Assembly (NCBI GenBank): GCA_963662965.1
Contig: OY759970.1
Coordinates: forward strand, 2,728,001-2,792,000
Direction: 5' to 3'
DNA from: DTWD01 sp963662965
GTDB taxonomy: Bacteria; Acidobacteriota; Vicinamibacteria; Vicinamibacterales; UBA8438
Length of the DNA stretch: 64,000 bases
Shown: in pieces, positions 54,512 to 63,506 of the stretch
Position numbering within the stretch: position 1 is the stretch's first letter
Layout: each line of letters opens with the position of its first letter
Program-made: the position numbers and the translations under genes
Notes under the pieces: model-generated
What the model was told of the DNA's origin: nothing
Databases searched by the model: none
The model's input: only the letters and a program-made list of their open reading frames with translations

Positions 54512-57193
54512 ATGAGCACGAATTCGTTTGGAACCTATCAGTCCTTGCCGGCCGGCGACGGCACCGAGGTCGGCCTGTTCAATCTGCGCGCACTCGAGGC
54601 GTCTGGCTATCCCAACGTCGGACGCCTGCCGTACTCCCTCAAGATCCTGTTGGAGAACATGCTGCGACGCGAGGATGGCGGCGCCGTCAAGGCCGACGAC
54701 ATCGAAGCGCTCGCCCGCTGGAAGCCGGGGGTGAAGAAAGAGATCGCGTTCATGCCGGCGCGCGTCCTGCTCCAGGACTTCACCGGCGTGCCGGCCATCG
54801 TCGACCTGGCCTCGATGCGCGACGGTGTCGTGCGACTCGGAGGCGAGGCAAGCCAGGTCAATCCATTGCAGCCAGCCGAGCTCGTCATCGACCACTCGGT
54901 GCAGGTCGACCACTTTGGAGTCGCCAACGCGTTCGAGCTCAACGCGCAGCTCGAGTTCTCGCGCAACCGGGAGCGCTACTCGTTTCTCAAGTGGGGTCAA
55001 GACGCGTTCAACAACTTCCGTGTGGTGCCGCCCGACACCGGCATCGTTCACCAGATCAACATCGAGTATCTTGCCCGCGTCGTCTGCCGCGACACCGCGA
55101 ACGGCGCCACGGTCGCGTATCCCGACACGTTGGTCGGCACGGACTCGCACACCACCATGGTGAACGGCCTCGGTGTGGTCGGCTGGGGCGTCGGTGGGAT
55201 CGAGGCCGAGGCGGCGATGCTCGGCCAGCCGATATCGATGCTCATTCCGGACGTCGTTGGCTTCCAACTCGTCGGGTCGCTTCCGGAAGGCACCACGGCG
55301 ACCGATCTGGTGCTCACCATCACGGAGCGACTCCGCCACTACGGCGTGGTCGGCAAGTTTGTCGAGTTCTTCGGCCCCGGTCTCGGGTCGTTGACTCTGG
55401 CCGACCGGGCGACGCTCGGCAACATGTCGCCGGAATACGGCTCGACCGTTGCGATCTGCCCGATCGATCAGATGACGCTCGACTATCTCCGATTGACCGG
55501 GCGTGACGCGTCGCAGGTGGATCTCGTCGAGGCCTATGCGAAGACCCAGGGCCTCTTCGTCTCCGACGCTGACGATGCCGGCGACGCTCCGGTCTACACC
55601 GACGTCATCGAGTTCGACCTGTCAGCGGTCGAGCCGAGCATCGCGGGTCCGAAGCGGCCGCAGGACCGCGTGCCGCTGCATCGGGCCAAGGCCGCCTTTG
55701 CGGAGGCGCTGACCGACCTGTCGGCAAACCGCGAAGCGCGGCTGCCGCCGTCCAATGATGACGCGGCCACCCTTGAGAACGGCGCGGTGGTCATCGCGGC
55801 GATCACCAGCTGCACGAATACGTCGAACCCCAGCGTGATGATCGCGGCCGGGCTCGTGGCGCAGAAAGCCGCGGCGCGCGGGCTTCGGCCCAAGCCGTGG
55901 GTCAAGACCAGTTTGGCCCCGGGGTCGATGGTGGTAACCGAGTACTTGACCGCCGCCGGTCTTCTCGCCCCGCTCGCCGAGATCGGCTTTGGCCTCGTCG
56001 GCTACGGCTGTACGACCTGCATCGGCAACAGCGGCCCGCTGCCGGACGAGGTGGCGACGGCGATCAAGGAACGCGATTTGGTGGTGACGTCCGTCTTGAG
56101 CGGCAATCGCAACTTTGAGGGGCGCGTGCAGCCGCTGGTGCGAGCGAACTATCTCGCGTCGCCGCCGCTCGTCGTCGCCTATGCCCTGGCCGGACGGATG
56201 ACGACCGACCTGACCGCGGAGCCACTCGGTCGGGATCTGAGTGGCACCGACGTCTTCCTGAAGGATCTGTGGCCGTCGGCGCGCGAGGTGCAGGAGGCGA
56301 TGAGCGCCGCGGTCCGAACGGAGCAGTTCACGGAGAAGTATGACGGGCTCTTCGACGGAGACGATCGCTGGCGGGACTTGCCCGCACCGACCGGAGAGCA
56401 GTTTGGTTGGTCGACAGATTCGACCTACGTCCAGAACCCACCGTTCTTTGACGCCATCAGTAGGGATCCGACGCCGCCCGGTGACATCGTCGAGGCCCGC
56501 GTGCTCGCCGTGCTTGGCGACAGCGTGACCACCGACCACATCTCTCCGGCGGGCGCCATCCCCGCCGACGGACCCGCGGGGCGGTATCTGATGGCACATG
56601 GCGTCGAGCCTAAGGACTTCAACTCGTTCGGGAGTCGCCGCGGCAACCACGAAGTGATGATACGCGGCACCTTCGCCAACATCCGCCTGCGTAATCAACT
56701 CGCCCCCGGCACCGAGGGTGGATGGACCCGGTATCAGCCGGACGGCGGACAGATGACGATCTACGACGCGGGCATGCGCTACCAGGAGGAAGGCACCCCG
56801 CTGATCGTGCTGGCCGGTAAGGAATACGGATCGGGGTCGTCGCGAGACTGGGCGGCGAAGGGGACGATGCTGCTCGGCGTTCGCGCTGTGATTGCCGAGA
56901 GCTTCGAGCGGATCCATCGGAGCAACCTGGTATTCATGGGCGTGTTGCCGCTCGTCTTTCAGCATGGTGACGGTGTCGCCAGCCTCGGGCTGACGGGGGA
57001 GGAGTCGTTCACCCTCACCGGGATCGGCGGCAGCCTTGCGCCGCGGAGTGACGTGCGGGTCGTGGCAACCCGCGGCGATGGGTCGACGGCCGAGTGCGTC
57101 GTGACGACGCGGATCGACACGCCCGAGGAGCTGACCTACTACCGTCACGGCGGGATCTTGCCTTATGTTCTGCGGCAGCTCGCAGCGGCCTAG
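54512..57193 (+). CDS. acnA: Aconitate hydratase A
   Basis: An 893-residue 4Fe-4S enzyme converting citrate to isocitrate in the TCA cycle. Cluster cysteines are in TSCTNTSNPSVM and GYGCTTCIGNSGPL, and substrate residues in GTDSHTTMVNGLGVVGWGVG and KEYGSGSSRDWAAKG. The C-terminal swivel domain contains SFERIHRSNLVFMGVLPL. Length and start (MSTNSFGTYQSL) are typical. AcnA-type enzymes can also bind mRNA when iron is low. The M3 oligopeptidase gene follows after 9 bp. Confidence 0.97.
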   Translation: MSTNSFGTYQSLPAGDGTEVGLFNLRALEASGYPNVGRLPYSLKILLENMLRREDGGAVKADDIEALARWKPGVKKEIAFMPARVLLQDFTGVPAIVDLASMRDGVVRLGGEASQVNPLQPAELVIDHSVQVDHFGVANAFELNAQLEFSRNRERYSFLKWGQDAFNNFRVVPPDTGIVHQINIEYLARVVCRDTANGATVAYPDTLVGTDSHTTMVNGLGVVGWGVGGIEAEAAMLGQPISMLIPDVVGFQLVGSLPEGTTATDLVLTITERLRHYGVVGKFVEFFGPGLGSLTLADRATLGNMSPEYGSTVAICPIDQMTLDYLRLTGRDASQVDLVEAYAKTQGLFVSDADDAGDAPVYTDVIEFDLSAVEPSIAGPKRPQDRVPLHRAKAAFAEALTDLSANREARLPPSNDDAATLENGAVVIAAITSCTNTSNPSVMIAAGLVAQKAAARGLRPKPWVKTSLAPGSMVVTEYLTAAGLLAPLAEIGFGLVGYGCTTCIGNSGPLPDEVATAIKERDLVVTSVLSGNRNFEGRVQPLVRANYLASPPLVVAYALAGRMTTDLTAEPLGRDLSGTDVFLKDLWPSAREVQEAMSAAVRTEQFTEKYDGLFDGDDRWRDLPAPTGEQFGWSTDSTYVQNPPFFDAISRDPTPPGDIVEARVLAVLGDSVTTDHISPAGAIPADGPAGRYLMAHGVEPKDFNSFGSRRGNHEVMIRGTFANIRLRNQLAPGTEGGWTRYQPDGGQMTIYDAGMRYQEEGTPLIVLAGKEYGSGSSRDWAAKGTMLLGVRAVIAESFERIHRSNLVFMGVLPLVFQHGDGVASLGLTGEESFTLTGIGGSLAPRSDVRVVATRGDGSTAECVVTTRIDTPEELTYYRHGGILPYVLRQLAAA

Positions 57194-57202
57194 GGGTCGC
57201 TG

Positions 57203-59083
57203 ATGAACGCGAGCGCCCGGAGCCCTCTCGCCGCAGCCGGCGCGATGCTTTTGACGATGAGCACACCAGCCACCGAACAGCCGACCGAGGGGTCCCCAGC
57301 GCAAGTCGAGTGGGACCTTACCGAGATCTACGAAAGCCTCGACACCTGGCGGCATCAGAAGGAGCCGCTCGAGCGCCGCGTCACCGAGCTGACGTCGTTC
57401 AAGGGCCGCCTCGGGGAGAGTGCCGAGACGCTGGCGGATGCCCTCGATGCGATCAGCCGGGCCGAGAAGGACGTGGTCCGCCTGTACGTGTATGCGTTTC
57501 TCGAGGCGGATGAAGACCGTCGCGTCTCCGGGACGCAAGAGCGCCGCGGCGAGGCGGCGCTGCTACTGTCGCAACTCGAGGAGGCGACGAGCTTTGTCCC
57601 GCCGGAGTTGCTGCGGGTCGGGTCGTCGACGATCGAGCGCTACCTCGACGCGGAGCCGCGGCTGGCCAAGCACGCGTTCAACGTGCGCAATACGTTGCGT
57701 CAGGAGCCGCATACGTTGTCGGACGAGGCCGAAGCGGTCATTGCCGGGACGAGCTCGATGCGGCAGGGTCCCGAGCGGATCTTCGCTATGTTGTCGAGCT
57801 CAGACATGCCGTTTCCGACCCTCACGCTGTCGACCGGTGAAGACGTGCAGCTCGACCAGGCCGCCTATAGCAAGCATCGGGCCTCGCAAAACCGAGCGGA
57901 TCGCAGGCAGGTGTTCGATACCTATTGGAAGACCTGGAAGACGTACGAGGCGACCCTCGGCCAGACGCTCGACACGCATGTGAAGGCGCACGTGTTCGAG
58001 GCGAAGGCGCGGAAGTACGACAGCGCGCTCGACGCGGCGCTCGCCGGCCCCAACATTCCGACCGCGGTCTACCGGAAGTTGATCGACGCGACGCATCGGC
58101 ACTTGCCGTCGCTGCACCGCTACTTCCGTCTGCGGCAGCGGATGCTCGGGCTCGACGACCTGCACTACTACGACATCTACCCCCCGCTCGTCGCGTCGAA
58201 TCGGTCATTCGATCTCGACGAGGCCAAAGCATTGTCGATCGCCTCCGCGGCGCCACTCGGCGACGACTACGTGGCGCTGCTCCAGGAGGGATTCGTGGGG
58301 GACTGGATGCATGTCTATCCCCAGCCGGGGAAGGCGCCCGGCGCCTATATGTACGGTGCCATCTACGACGTCCATCCGTATCTCCTGTTGAACTTCAACG
58401 GCGAGTACAACGACGTGTCGACGTTCGCCCACGAGTGGGGTCACGCGATCCACACGCTGCTGTCGAAGCAGCGGAATCCATACGAGACCGCGAGCTATGC
58501 CACGTTTACGGCCGAGATCGCCTCCACGACGAACGAGGTGCTGCTCCAGGAACACATGCTCGCCCAAGACATCTCTGATAACGAGCGGCTCTTCTACCTG
58601 GGCACGGCGCTCGAGGCGGTGCGCGGGACCTTTTTCCGCCAAGTGATGTTCGCGGAGTTCGAGCTCACGGTGCATGAGCTGGTCGAACACGGCGAGGCGC
58701 TGTCGGGCGATAAGATGAGCGAGCTCTACGAGCAGCTCGTGCGTCAGTACCACGGCTCGGACACCGGCGTGCTGAATTACGATTCGGCCTACGCTGTCGA
58801 GTGGGCCTTTATTCCGCACTTCTACCGCAACTTCTACGTGTTCCAGTATGCGACGTCGATCGCGGGCGGCACGATGTTCGCTGAGCGCTTCCTCGGCGGC
58901 GACGACAACGCCCGTGACGACTACTTGGCGGTGCTCTCAGCTGGCGGGTCGCGTTATGCGTACGAGCTCCTCCAGGAGTACGGCATCGATTTGGCCACCG
59001 ACGCCCCTTACGACGCGCTCATTGCTCGGATGGACCGGGTGATGGATGAGGTCGAAGCGATCCTCGATCGCCAGGGCAACTAG
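57203..59083 (+). CDS. pepF: M3 family oligoendopeptidase (PepF-like)
   Basis: A 626-residue zinc peptidase degrading peptides of moderate length. The zinc motif HEWGHAIH has His410 and His414, with the third ligand Glu in TAEIASTTNEVLLQE. The helical lobes are typical of PepF, with YPPLVASN and YAVEWAFIPHFYRNFYVFQY near the end. The first 40 residues are variable and several ATGs (57245, 57257) could be the true start. The stop TAG is the outermost part of the family C element that follows. Confidence 0.93.
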   Translation: MNASARSPLAAAGAMLLTMSTPATEQPTEGSPAQVEWDLTEIYESLDTWRHQKEPLERRVTELTSFKGRLGESAETLADALDAISRAEKDVVRLYVYAFLEADEDRRVSGTQERRGEAALLLSQLEEATSFVPPELLRVGSSTIERYLDAEPRLAKHAFNVRNTLRQEPHTLSDEAEAVIAGTSSMRQGPERIFAMLSSSDMPFPTLTLSTGEDVQLDQAAYSKHRASQNRADRRQVFDTYWKTWKTYEATLGQTLDTHVKAHVFEAKARKYDSALDAALAGPNIPTAVYRKLIDATHRHLPSLHRYFRLRQRMLGLDDLHYYDIYPPLVASNRSFDLDEAKALSIASAAPLGDDYVALLQEGFVGDWMHVYPQPGKAPGAYMYGAIYDVHPYLLLNFNGEYNDVSTFAHEWGHAIHTLLSKQRNPYETASYATFTAEIASTTNEVLLQEHMLAQDISDNERLFYLGTALEAVRGTFFRQVMFAEFELTVHELVEHGEALSGDKMSELYEQLVRQYHGSDTGVLNYDSAYAVEWAFIPHFYRNFYVFQYATSIAGGTMFAERFLGGDDNARDDYLAVLSAGGSRYAYELLQEYGIDLATDAPYDALIARMDRVMDEVEAILDRQGN

Positions 59084-59256
59084 TGGCCTGTCCACGCTGA
59101 ATCAGTACCACTCCGCGGGCGAGGCGTCCCGCAAGGGCCGGCGCTGCGACCCCGCTTATTGGGGTCACAAACGTCCAATTTGCTCCCTCGTCGCGCCTGG
59201 CCATCCGGGCGCCGCGCGCCACGGAGTGGTACTGATTCAGCGTGGACAGGCCACTA
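59081..59256. mobile_element. Family C MITE-like element with perfect 35-bp inverted repeats
   Basis: The ends at 59081-59115 and 59222-59256 are perfect inverted complements (starting TAGTGGCCTGTCCACGCTGA). The element is 176 bp and has no open frame of note. CTAG occurs at both junctions (59080-59083 and 59254-59257), as expected for a duplicated target. The left CTAG is the stop codon region of the M3 peptidase gene. No transposase gene is in the window. Confidence 0.93.
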
Positions 59257-59788
59257 GGCTAGAGCGCGTAACGAATCGCTGTCGCGGCCAGACCCTGCGC
59301 GCCCGGTCGTCTCACGACAGCAGCGTGCGACGGATGTTCTAGAGCGTCGTCCAGAAGAAGGCTACCGTTGATCCGTACACGACGAACGGCCGCTGGTGAT
59401 AGAGATATATCAGCAGCGATGGCTTGGGTTGGACGACCCGTCGCATCGAGGAACTGCGTGTGCTCGATCTCGAACCGTGTGACTTTCTCACTTGCGTCGA
59501 TCTGTCTCAATTCAGGCGCACGCCGTCATTGTAGTCGGCGGAACGATTCGGCTACGCTGACATCTGGAGTGACGCGCGATTCGGACCCTCGGGAATCGGC
59601 CGACGTCAGGAGCTCGAAGTGTCGACTCGTCGCGAACGCCGCCCGTCGTGGCCGCCTCCGCACGTCGCGGGAAGGTTCGTGCGATGGACCGGGTTCGCCG
59701 GATTTCGACTGCCGAGAACATCGAGGTGGGATTCGATCAGGTCAAACGTCCTGGAAGCCCCGCGATGGCGGCAACGCTCCGCGGCGGA
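59257..59788. other. Gene-remnant region between the MITE and the channel remnant
   Basis: Apart from the fragment at 59339-59510, no intact gene is seen. On the plus strand near 59684 a short stretch, MDRVRRISTAENIEVGF, resembles the beginning of RDD-family membrane proteins, but it loses similarity within 20 residues. The sequence composition and frame breaks suggest gene decay. Confidence 0.4.
59339..59510 (-). pseudogene. Fragment of an unrecognised gene with a frameshift
   Basis: Read on the minus strand, one frame gives ASEKVTRFEIEHTQFLDATG, and the frame shifted by one base continues VVQPKPSLLIYLYHQRPF and VVYGSTVAFFWTTL before TAG at 59339-59341. The two pieces join smoothly if one base is removed near 59440. 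The hydrophobic end suggests a membrane-associated protein. I do not recognise the family. It is close to other remnants and to the family C element. Confidence 0.3.
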
Positions 59789-60166
59789 TCACCCGCCACC
59801 CACCGAGGCATCGAAGAAATTGACGATGGCCGGCTTGACCACCAGGTAGGCGAGCCGGAATCCGCCCAGCTGATTCCGGCTCGCGTCGCCGACAATCGTC
59901 GCGATGCCGAGCTCCTCGGCCGCCTGGGCCCGCTCCGCGTTGCGTTCGACGAGGACGACCGGATGCTGGGCGTGCTGAAGCTCCTCGACGACGACACGTC
60001 CCATGCGCCCGTAGCCGCAGACGATCTCATGTCCTGACATCTGCTCGATCATGCGAGACCTCCACCAGCTCGCCTGCTCGATCCGGTGGTGGCCGACCGT
60101 ACCGACGACGCAGATCGTCGCGACCAGTACCACTGCTCGTGGAATCGCGCCCCGTGGAACGCGCAT
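59789..60166 (-). pseudogene. Potassium-channel/TrkA-N protein remnant with internal deletions
   Basis: A 125-residue frame. It starts with a transmembrane helix (AVVLVATICVVGTVGHHRIE), then jumps to an RCK/TrkA-N NAD-binding start, MSGHEIVCGYGRMGRVVVEE, up to GIATIVGDAS. It then jumps to a distal segment, LGGFRLAYLVVKPAIVNFFD. The pore helix with TVGY-type filter and the second half of the Rossmann fold are missing. Both losses keep the frame open. It probably is a decayed channel gene, though a shortened functional protein cannot be excluded. Confidence 0.7.
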
Positions 60167-60184
60167 ACGTCAATTTCAGTCCGG

Positions 60185-61585
60185 TCACAGATTCGCTGGA
60201 ATCAACAGCATCGCAATGACGCTGGTGATCATGCAGACGATGGCCACGATGCTGGTATAGCCGAGCACGTCGCCGAATTTCAGACGGGTGACGGTCAAAA
60301 TCGGAATCGCCCAAAACGGCTGAATCAGGTTCGTCGTCGAGTCGCCATACGCGTACGCCAGCACCGTCGTCGTCACCGACACGCCGAGCTCCTTGGCGGC
60401 GGGAAGCAGGTACGGCGCTTCGATCAGCCACTTCGACCCTGCGGACGGTACGAAGAGGTTCATGAACCCCGAGTAGAAATAGACGACGAGCGGATAGGTC
60501 TCCGTGGTCGCGAACTCGACGAACAGCGTGCCCAGCCAGCTGCCGAGCGCGGTGTTGTTGATCACGCCGAAGATGCCCGCGTAGAAGGGGAACTGCAGGA
60601 TGACGCCCGATGCGGTGCGGGCGCCATTCGCAAACGCGCGGACCAGATTGGACGGGCGTCCTTGTAGGAGCAGAGCCGAGACCAAAAAGACCGCGTTGTA
60701 GGCATTGATCGTCCAGGTCGCGCCAAACCCGCGGGTCACCATCGAATGGCCGAGCGGGTAGCCGATCAAGATCACCGCGAGCAGGGTCCATCCGCGAAAC
60801 GATTCCATGCCGGCGGCTGGCGTCTCCGCCATTGTCTCGTCGGGCAGCGTCGGCAGCATTCGGTCGATTTCCTCGTCGCCCAGCGTTTGCACGTTCTGAC
60901 GCGGATGGAGCACTGCGACCGTCGCGAGGGCGACGGCGAACAGGATGGCGATGTAGATCAAGTTAAACGGGACGAACAGGGTTTCGGTGACCGGGATCAG
61001 TCGGTCGATGACCGGCTCGCCACTGGCTGGCGCGAGCAGCGGGTTGCCGGGCGTTGCGAGAATCAGCGGGGCAGACCCCGACAGCCCGCCGTGCCAGATC
61101 GTTCCCACGCCGAGATACGCGGCTGCGATCATGACCCGGATGTCGGCCTTTGGGTTGCGGCGCGCAATAAACGGTACGAAGAGCGCCGACGCGACGACGC
61201 TGAGCGCCCAATTGAAGTAGGCGGTGATCATCGAGTAGGCGCCGATGAGGACAATCGCCTGGACCGGCCGGTCCTTGTCGGGGAGTCCCGCCAGCCGGTC
61301 GAGGAAGGAGTAGACCGGGCGCGAGGCGACGCACGCGTGCGCCGCAATCATCGCGATCGAGAACTGCATCGCGAGCTCGAGGAGCGCCCACATCCCGCCG
61401 CCCCACGCCAGGACCGATTCGTTCAGGCTCGCGCCGGCGCCGACCATCGCGAGCAGGATCGCCAGAACCGTCAGGATCATGCAGACGACCCAGGAGTCTG
61501 GAATCCATCGCTGTGTGAAGCGGCACAGCCGATCGCCCAGGTCGCCGACCACACCAATGACGCCGCCTGCGGATGAGGAAGGCAC
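60185..61585 (-). CDS. atoE: Short-chain fatty acid transporter (AtoE family)
   Basis: A 466-residue membrane protein with about 10-12 helices. Segments such as GTIWHGGLSGSAPLILATPG, YFYSGFMNLFVPSAGSKWLI and YGDSTTNLIQPFWAIPILTV are typical of the AtoE family, which takes up short-chain fatty acids such as acetoacetate and butyrate. The GTG start at 61585 lies 6 bp after the MFS gene stop, so both are probably one operon. The gene is intact while the DNA downstream is decayed. Confidence 0.9.
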   Translation of the reverse strand: MPSSSAGGVIGVVGDLGDRLCRFTQRWIPDSWVVCMILTVLAILLAMVGAGASLNESVLAWGGGMWALLELAMQFSIAMIAAHACVASRPVYSFLDRLAGLPDKDRPVQAIVLIGAYSMITAYFNWALSVVASALFVPFIARRNPKADIRVMIAAAYLGVGTIWHGGLSGSAPLILATPGNPLLAPASGEPVIDRLIPVTETLFVPFNLIYIAILFAVALATVAVLHPRQNVQTLGDEEIDRMLPTLPDETMAETPAAGMESFRGWTLLAVILIGYPLGHSMVTRGFGATWTINAYNAVFLVSALLLQGRPSNLVRAFANGARTASGVILQFPFYAGIFGVINNTALGSWLGTLFVEFATTETYPLVVYFYSGFMNLFVPSAGSKWLIEAPYLLPAAKELGVSVTTTVLAYAYGDSTTNLIQPFWAIPILTVTRLKFGDVLGYTSIVAIVCMITSVIAMLLIPANL

Positions 61586-61591
61586 GAGTTC

Positions 61592-62809
61592 TTAGGCCGC
61601 CGCCTGCCGCGGGTACTTGGCCACCGTCAATGCGCCGAGTGCAACGAGCGACAGCATCGATGCGCCAAAGAACGCCAAACGGTAATCACCGAACGTATCG
61701 AACACGAGCCCGGCGAGTGGCGCTGCGACCAACGCCCCCGCGCCCCAGGCTAGAAACAGCAAGCCGTAATTCACGCCTAGGTGCCTTGTCCCGAAGAAGT
61801 CGGCGGACGTCGCGGGGAAGACAGCCAACAGCGTCCCATAGCAGTAGTAGACGACAAAGATGCCTACGGCGAAGGTAAAGACAGTCGACCCAAGGAGATA
61901 CAGCAACGGCATGGCAACTGCCGACACGAGAACCATGAGGCGAAGTACGTTCAAGCGTCCGATCTGGTCAGATAGTAAGCCCGAGAGGACACGGCCGCTC
62001 GTGTTGCCGATGGAGCCAACGACTAGGCCGATGAGAGCAACGCTACCGATTCCGACCTGGGTGCCGAACGGCACGAGCTGGCTGATCAACCCAAGCCCTG
62101 CCATCGATCCGAAGAAGTACGCCGCCCAGAGAAGGTAGAAGGTCGACCCGCGCAACATCTCACCCGGCGTGATCTCGCGCGCGGTCGTTTTCACGGCGGC
62201 CTTCAGCTGCGTGGGTTCCCAGCCTTCCGGAGCATACCCGTCGGGTGCCGACTTGAGTAAGTAGGCGCCGGTCATTGTCATCACGAAGAAGAGAACACCG
62301 TACAACTGGAATGTTAGTTCCCAGCCGATCGACCCAATCAAGCTATCCGCGAGCGGCCCGAATACACCGGAGCCAGCGCCGTACCCGCCGATGGCGATGC
62401 CAAGCGCTAGCCCACGCTTGTCTGGGAACCACCGCGAGATGACAGGTATGCCTACGGAGTAGCCGAAACCGTTACCCACACCGCCGAGCACGCCGTACGA
62501 AAAGTAGAGCCACCACAGCGAGTCTGTAAAGCTCGCCAGGAGAAAGCCGACGCTGAACAACAACCCGCCGAAAGCCGCGATCGGGCGGAATCCCCACGTC
62601 GCGTGAAGTCGTCCTGCGAGAACGAAGGTCACCGCGAAAGAAACCATTCCGACGCTGAAAGTCCAGGAGGTGTCCTGGCGTCCCCAGTTGAACGCCTGTT
62701 CGAGGGGCCGAACGAACACACTCCATCCGTAGAACGTCCCCAGCGCGAGGTTCAACATCGTGGCGCCGGCTAGGGGTAGCCAGCGGTTGCCAGCATTGGT
62801 CTCAGTCAT
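61592..62809 (-). CDS. MFS transporter, oxalate/formate antiporter-like
   Basis: A 405-residue protein with twelve predicted helices and MFS loops (GFRPIAAFGG; WFPDKRGLALGIAIGGYGAG). The pattern GTFYGWSVFVRPLEQ and NTSGRVLSGLLSDQIGR are typical of the OxlT-like family that exchanges small carboxylates. ATG at 62809 is preceded by GGAG eight bases upstream. It is probably co-transcribed with atoE, suggesting uptake of organic acids. Confidence 0.88.
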   Translation of the reverse strand: MTETNAGNRWLPLAGATMLNLALGTFYGWSVFVRPLEQAFNWGRQDTSWTFSVGMVSFAVTFVLAGRLHATWGFRPIAAFGGLLFSVGFLLASFTDSLWWLYFSYGVLGGVGNGFGYSVGIPVISRWFPDKRGLALGIAIGGYGAGSGVFGPLADSLIGSIGWELTFQLYGVLFFVMTMTGAYLLKSAPDGYAPEGWEPTQLKAAVKTTAREITPGEMLRGSTFYLLWAAYFFGSMAGLGLISQLVPFGTQVGIGSVALIGLVVGSIGNTSGRVLSGLLSDQIGRLNVLRLMVLVSAVAMPLLYLLGSTVFTFAVGIFVVYYCYGTLLAVFPATSADFFGTRHLGVNYGLLFLAWGAGALVAAPLAGLVFDTFGDYRLAFFGASMLSLVALGALTVAKYPRQAAA

Positions 62810-63114
62810 CGGACGTTCTCCTCGACTCGTCGCATGGTGACTCCGACGCGGGCTAGTCGCTCGCAGAGGAGACATTCTACTCTTCAGGGTTGACTGGGGC
62901 GCGCTTCCGACATCAGGGGGCCTGCGGTTCGGAACTTTCCCCTGAACGCATTTCTGCTGCGGGAGCCCAGCTTAATTTGTTGTTCTCCTCGATATGACTC
63001 GAACGGCGTCCACTAGCCTTTAGGCCAAGTTGAAAGCCCGTCACGCTGCAATTGTGCGATCATGGAGTCGCCCGTAGAATTGGGCCGCAGAGTAACGACA
63101 GGAGCAGCGAAGAT
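62810..63114. other. Gene-free stretch between divergent MFS and secreted-protein genes
   Basis: About 305 bp that should hold both promoters. No clear -35/-10 pair, RNA or repeat copy stands out. A short inverted motif around GTTCGGAAC near 62930 is weak. Confidence 0.4.
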
Positions 63115-63504
63115 ATGGCGGGGAGAGGTGTCGTTTCGATACTCGTCGCCGGTGTGCTGGCGGCAGTGTTCGGTTTGCCGGTGGCGCTCGAGGCTCAATC
63201 TGATCTGTCCGGCGTGTGGCAGATCACGCTCGACACCCAGACTGGCGAGCAGGAATGGACTGCCACGTTCGAGCAGAACGGCGGCAGGCTCGGCGGCGAG
63301 ATCGACATGAATGATGGCGAAGGCACGCTTCCCATCGAGGGCAGTGTCGACGGCAACATGATCAAGTGGGGCTTCGTGGTTCCCGACCTCGATGGCGACA
63401 TGCCGATCAACCTCTCAGGGGAGGTGCAGGGCGCGACCATCAAAGGGGATGAAGGAAGCTTCGTCTGGTACGGCACCGGTGTCTGGACCGGCACCAAGCA
63501 GTAG
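63115..63504 (+). CDS. Small secreted protein, unknown
   Basis: A 129-residue protein with a signal peptide (VVSILVAGVLAAVFGLPVAL, cut near ALEAQ) and a beta-rich body starting DLSGVWQITLDTQTGEQEW. Repeated Gly-rich turns and alternating strands suggest a lipocalin-like or small beta-barrel domain. ATG at 63115 has AGGAG upstream. It converges with pqqE, with a 2-bp gap. No family name can be given. Confidence 0.75.
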   Translation: MAGRGVVSILVAGVLAAVFGLPVALEAQSDLSGVWQITLDTQTGEQEWTATFEQNGGRLGGEIDMNDGEGTLPIEGSVDGNMIKWGFVVPDLDGDMPINLSGEVQGATIKGDEGSFVWYGTGVWTGTKQ

Positions 63505-63506
63505 CG

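Noticed and set aside
55622..57538. A 638-codon open frame on the minus strand opposite acnA and pepF
   Set aside because: Its translation is Arg/His/Gly-rich with no motif and it mirrors the codon bias of acnA, which has all aconitase motifs.
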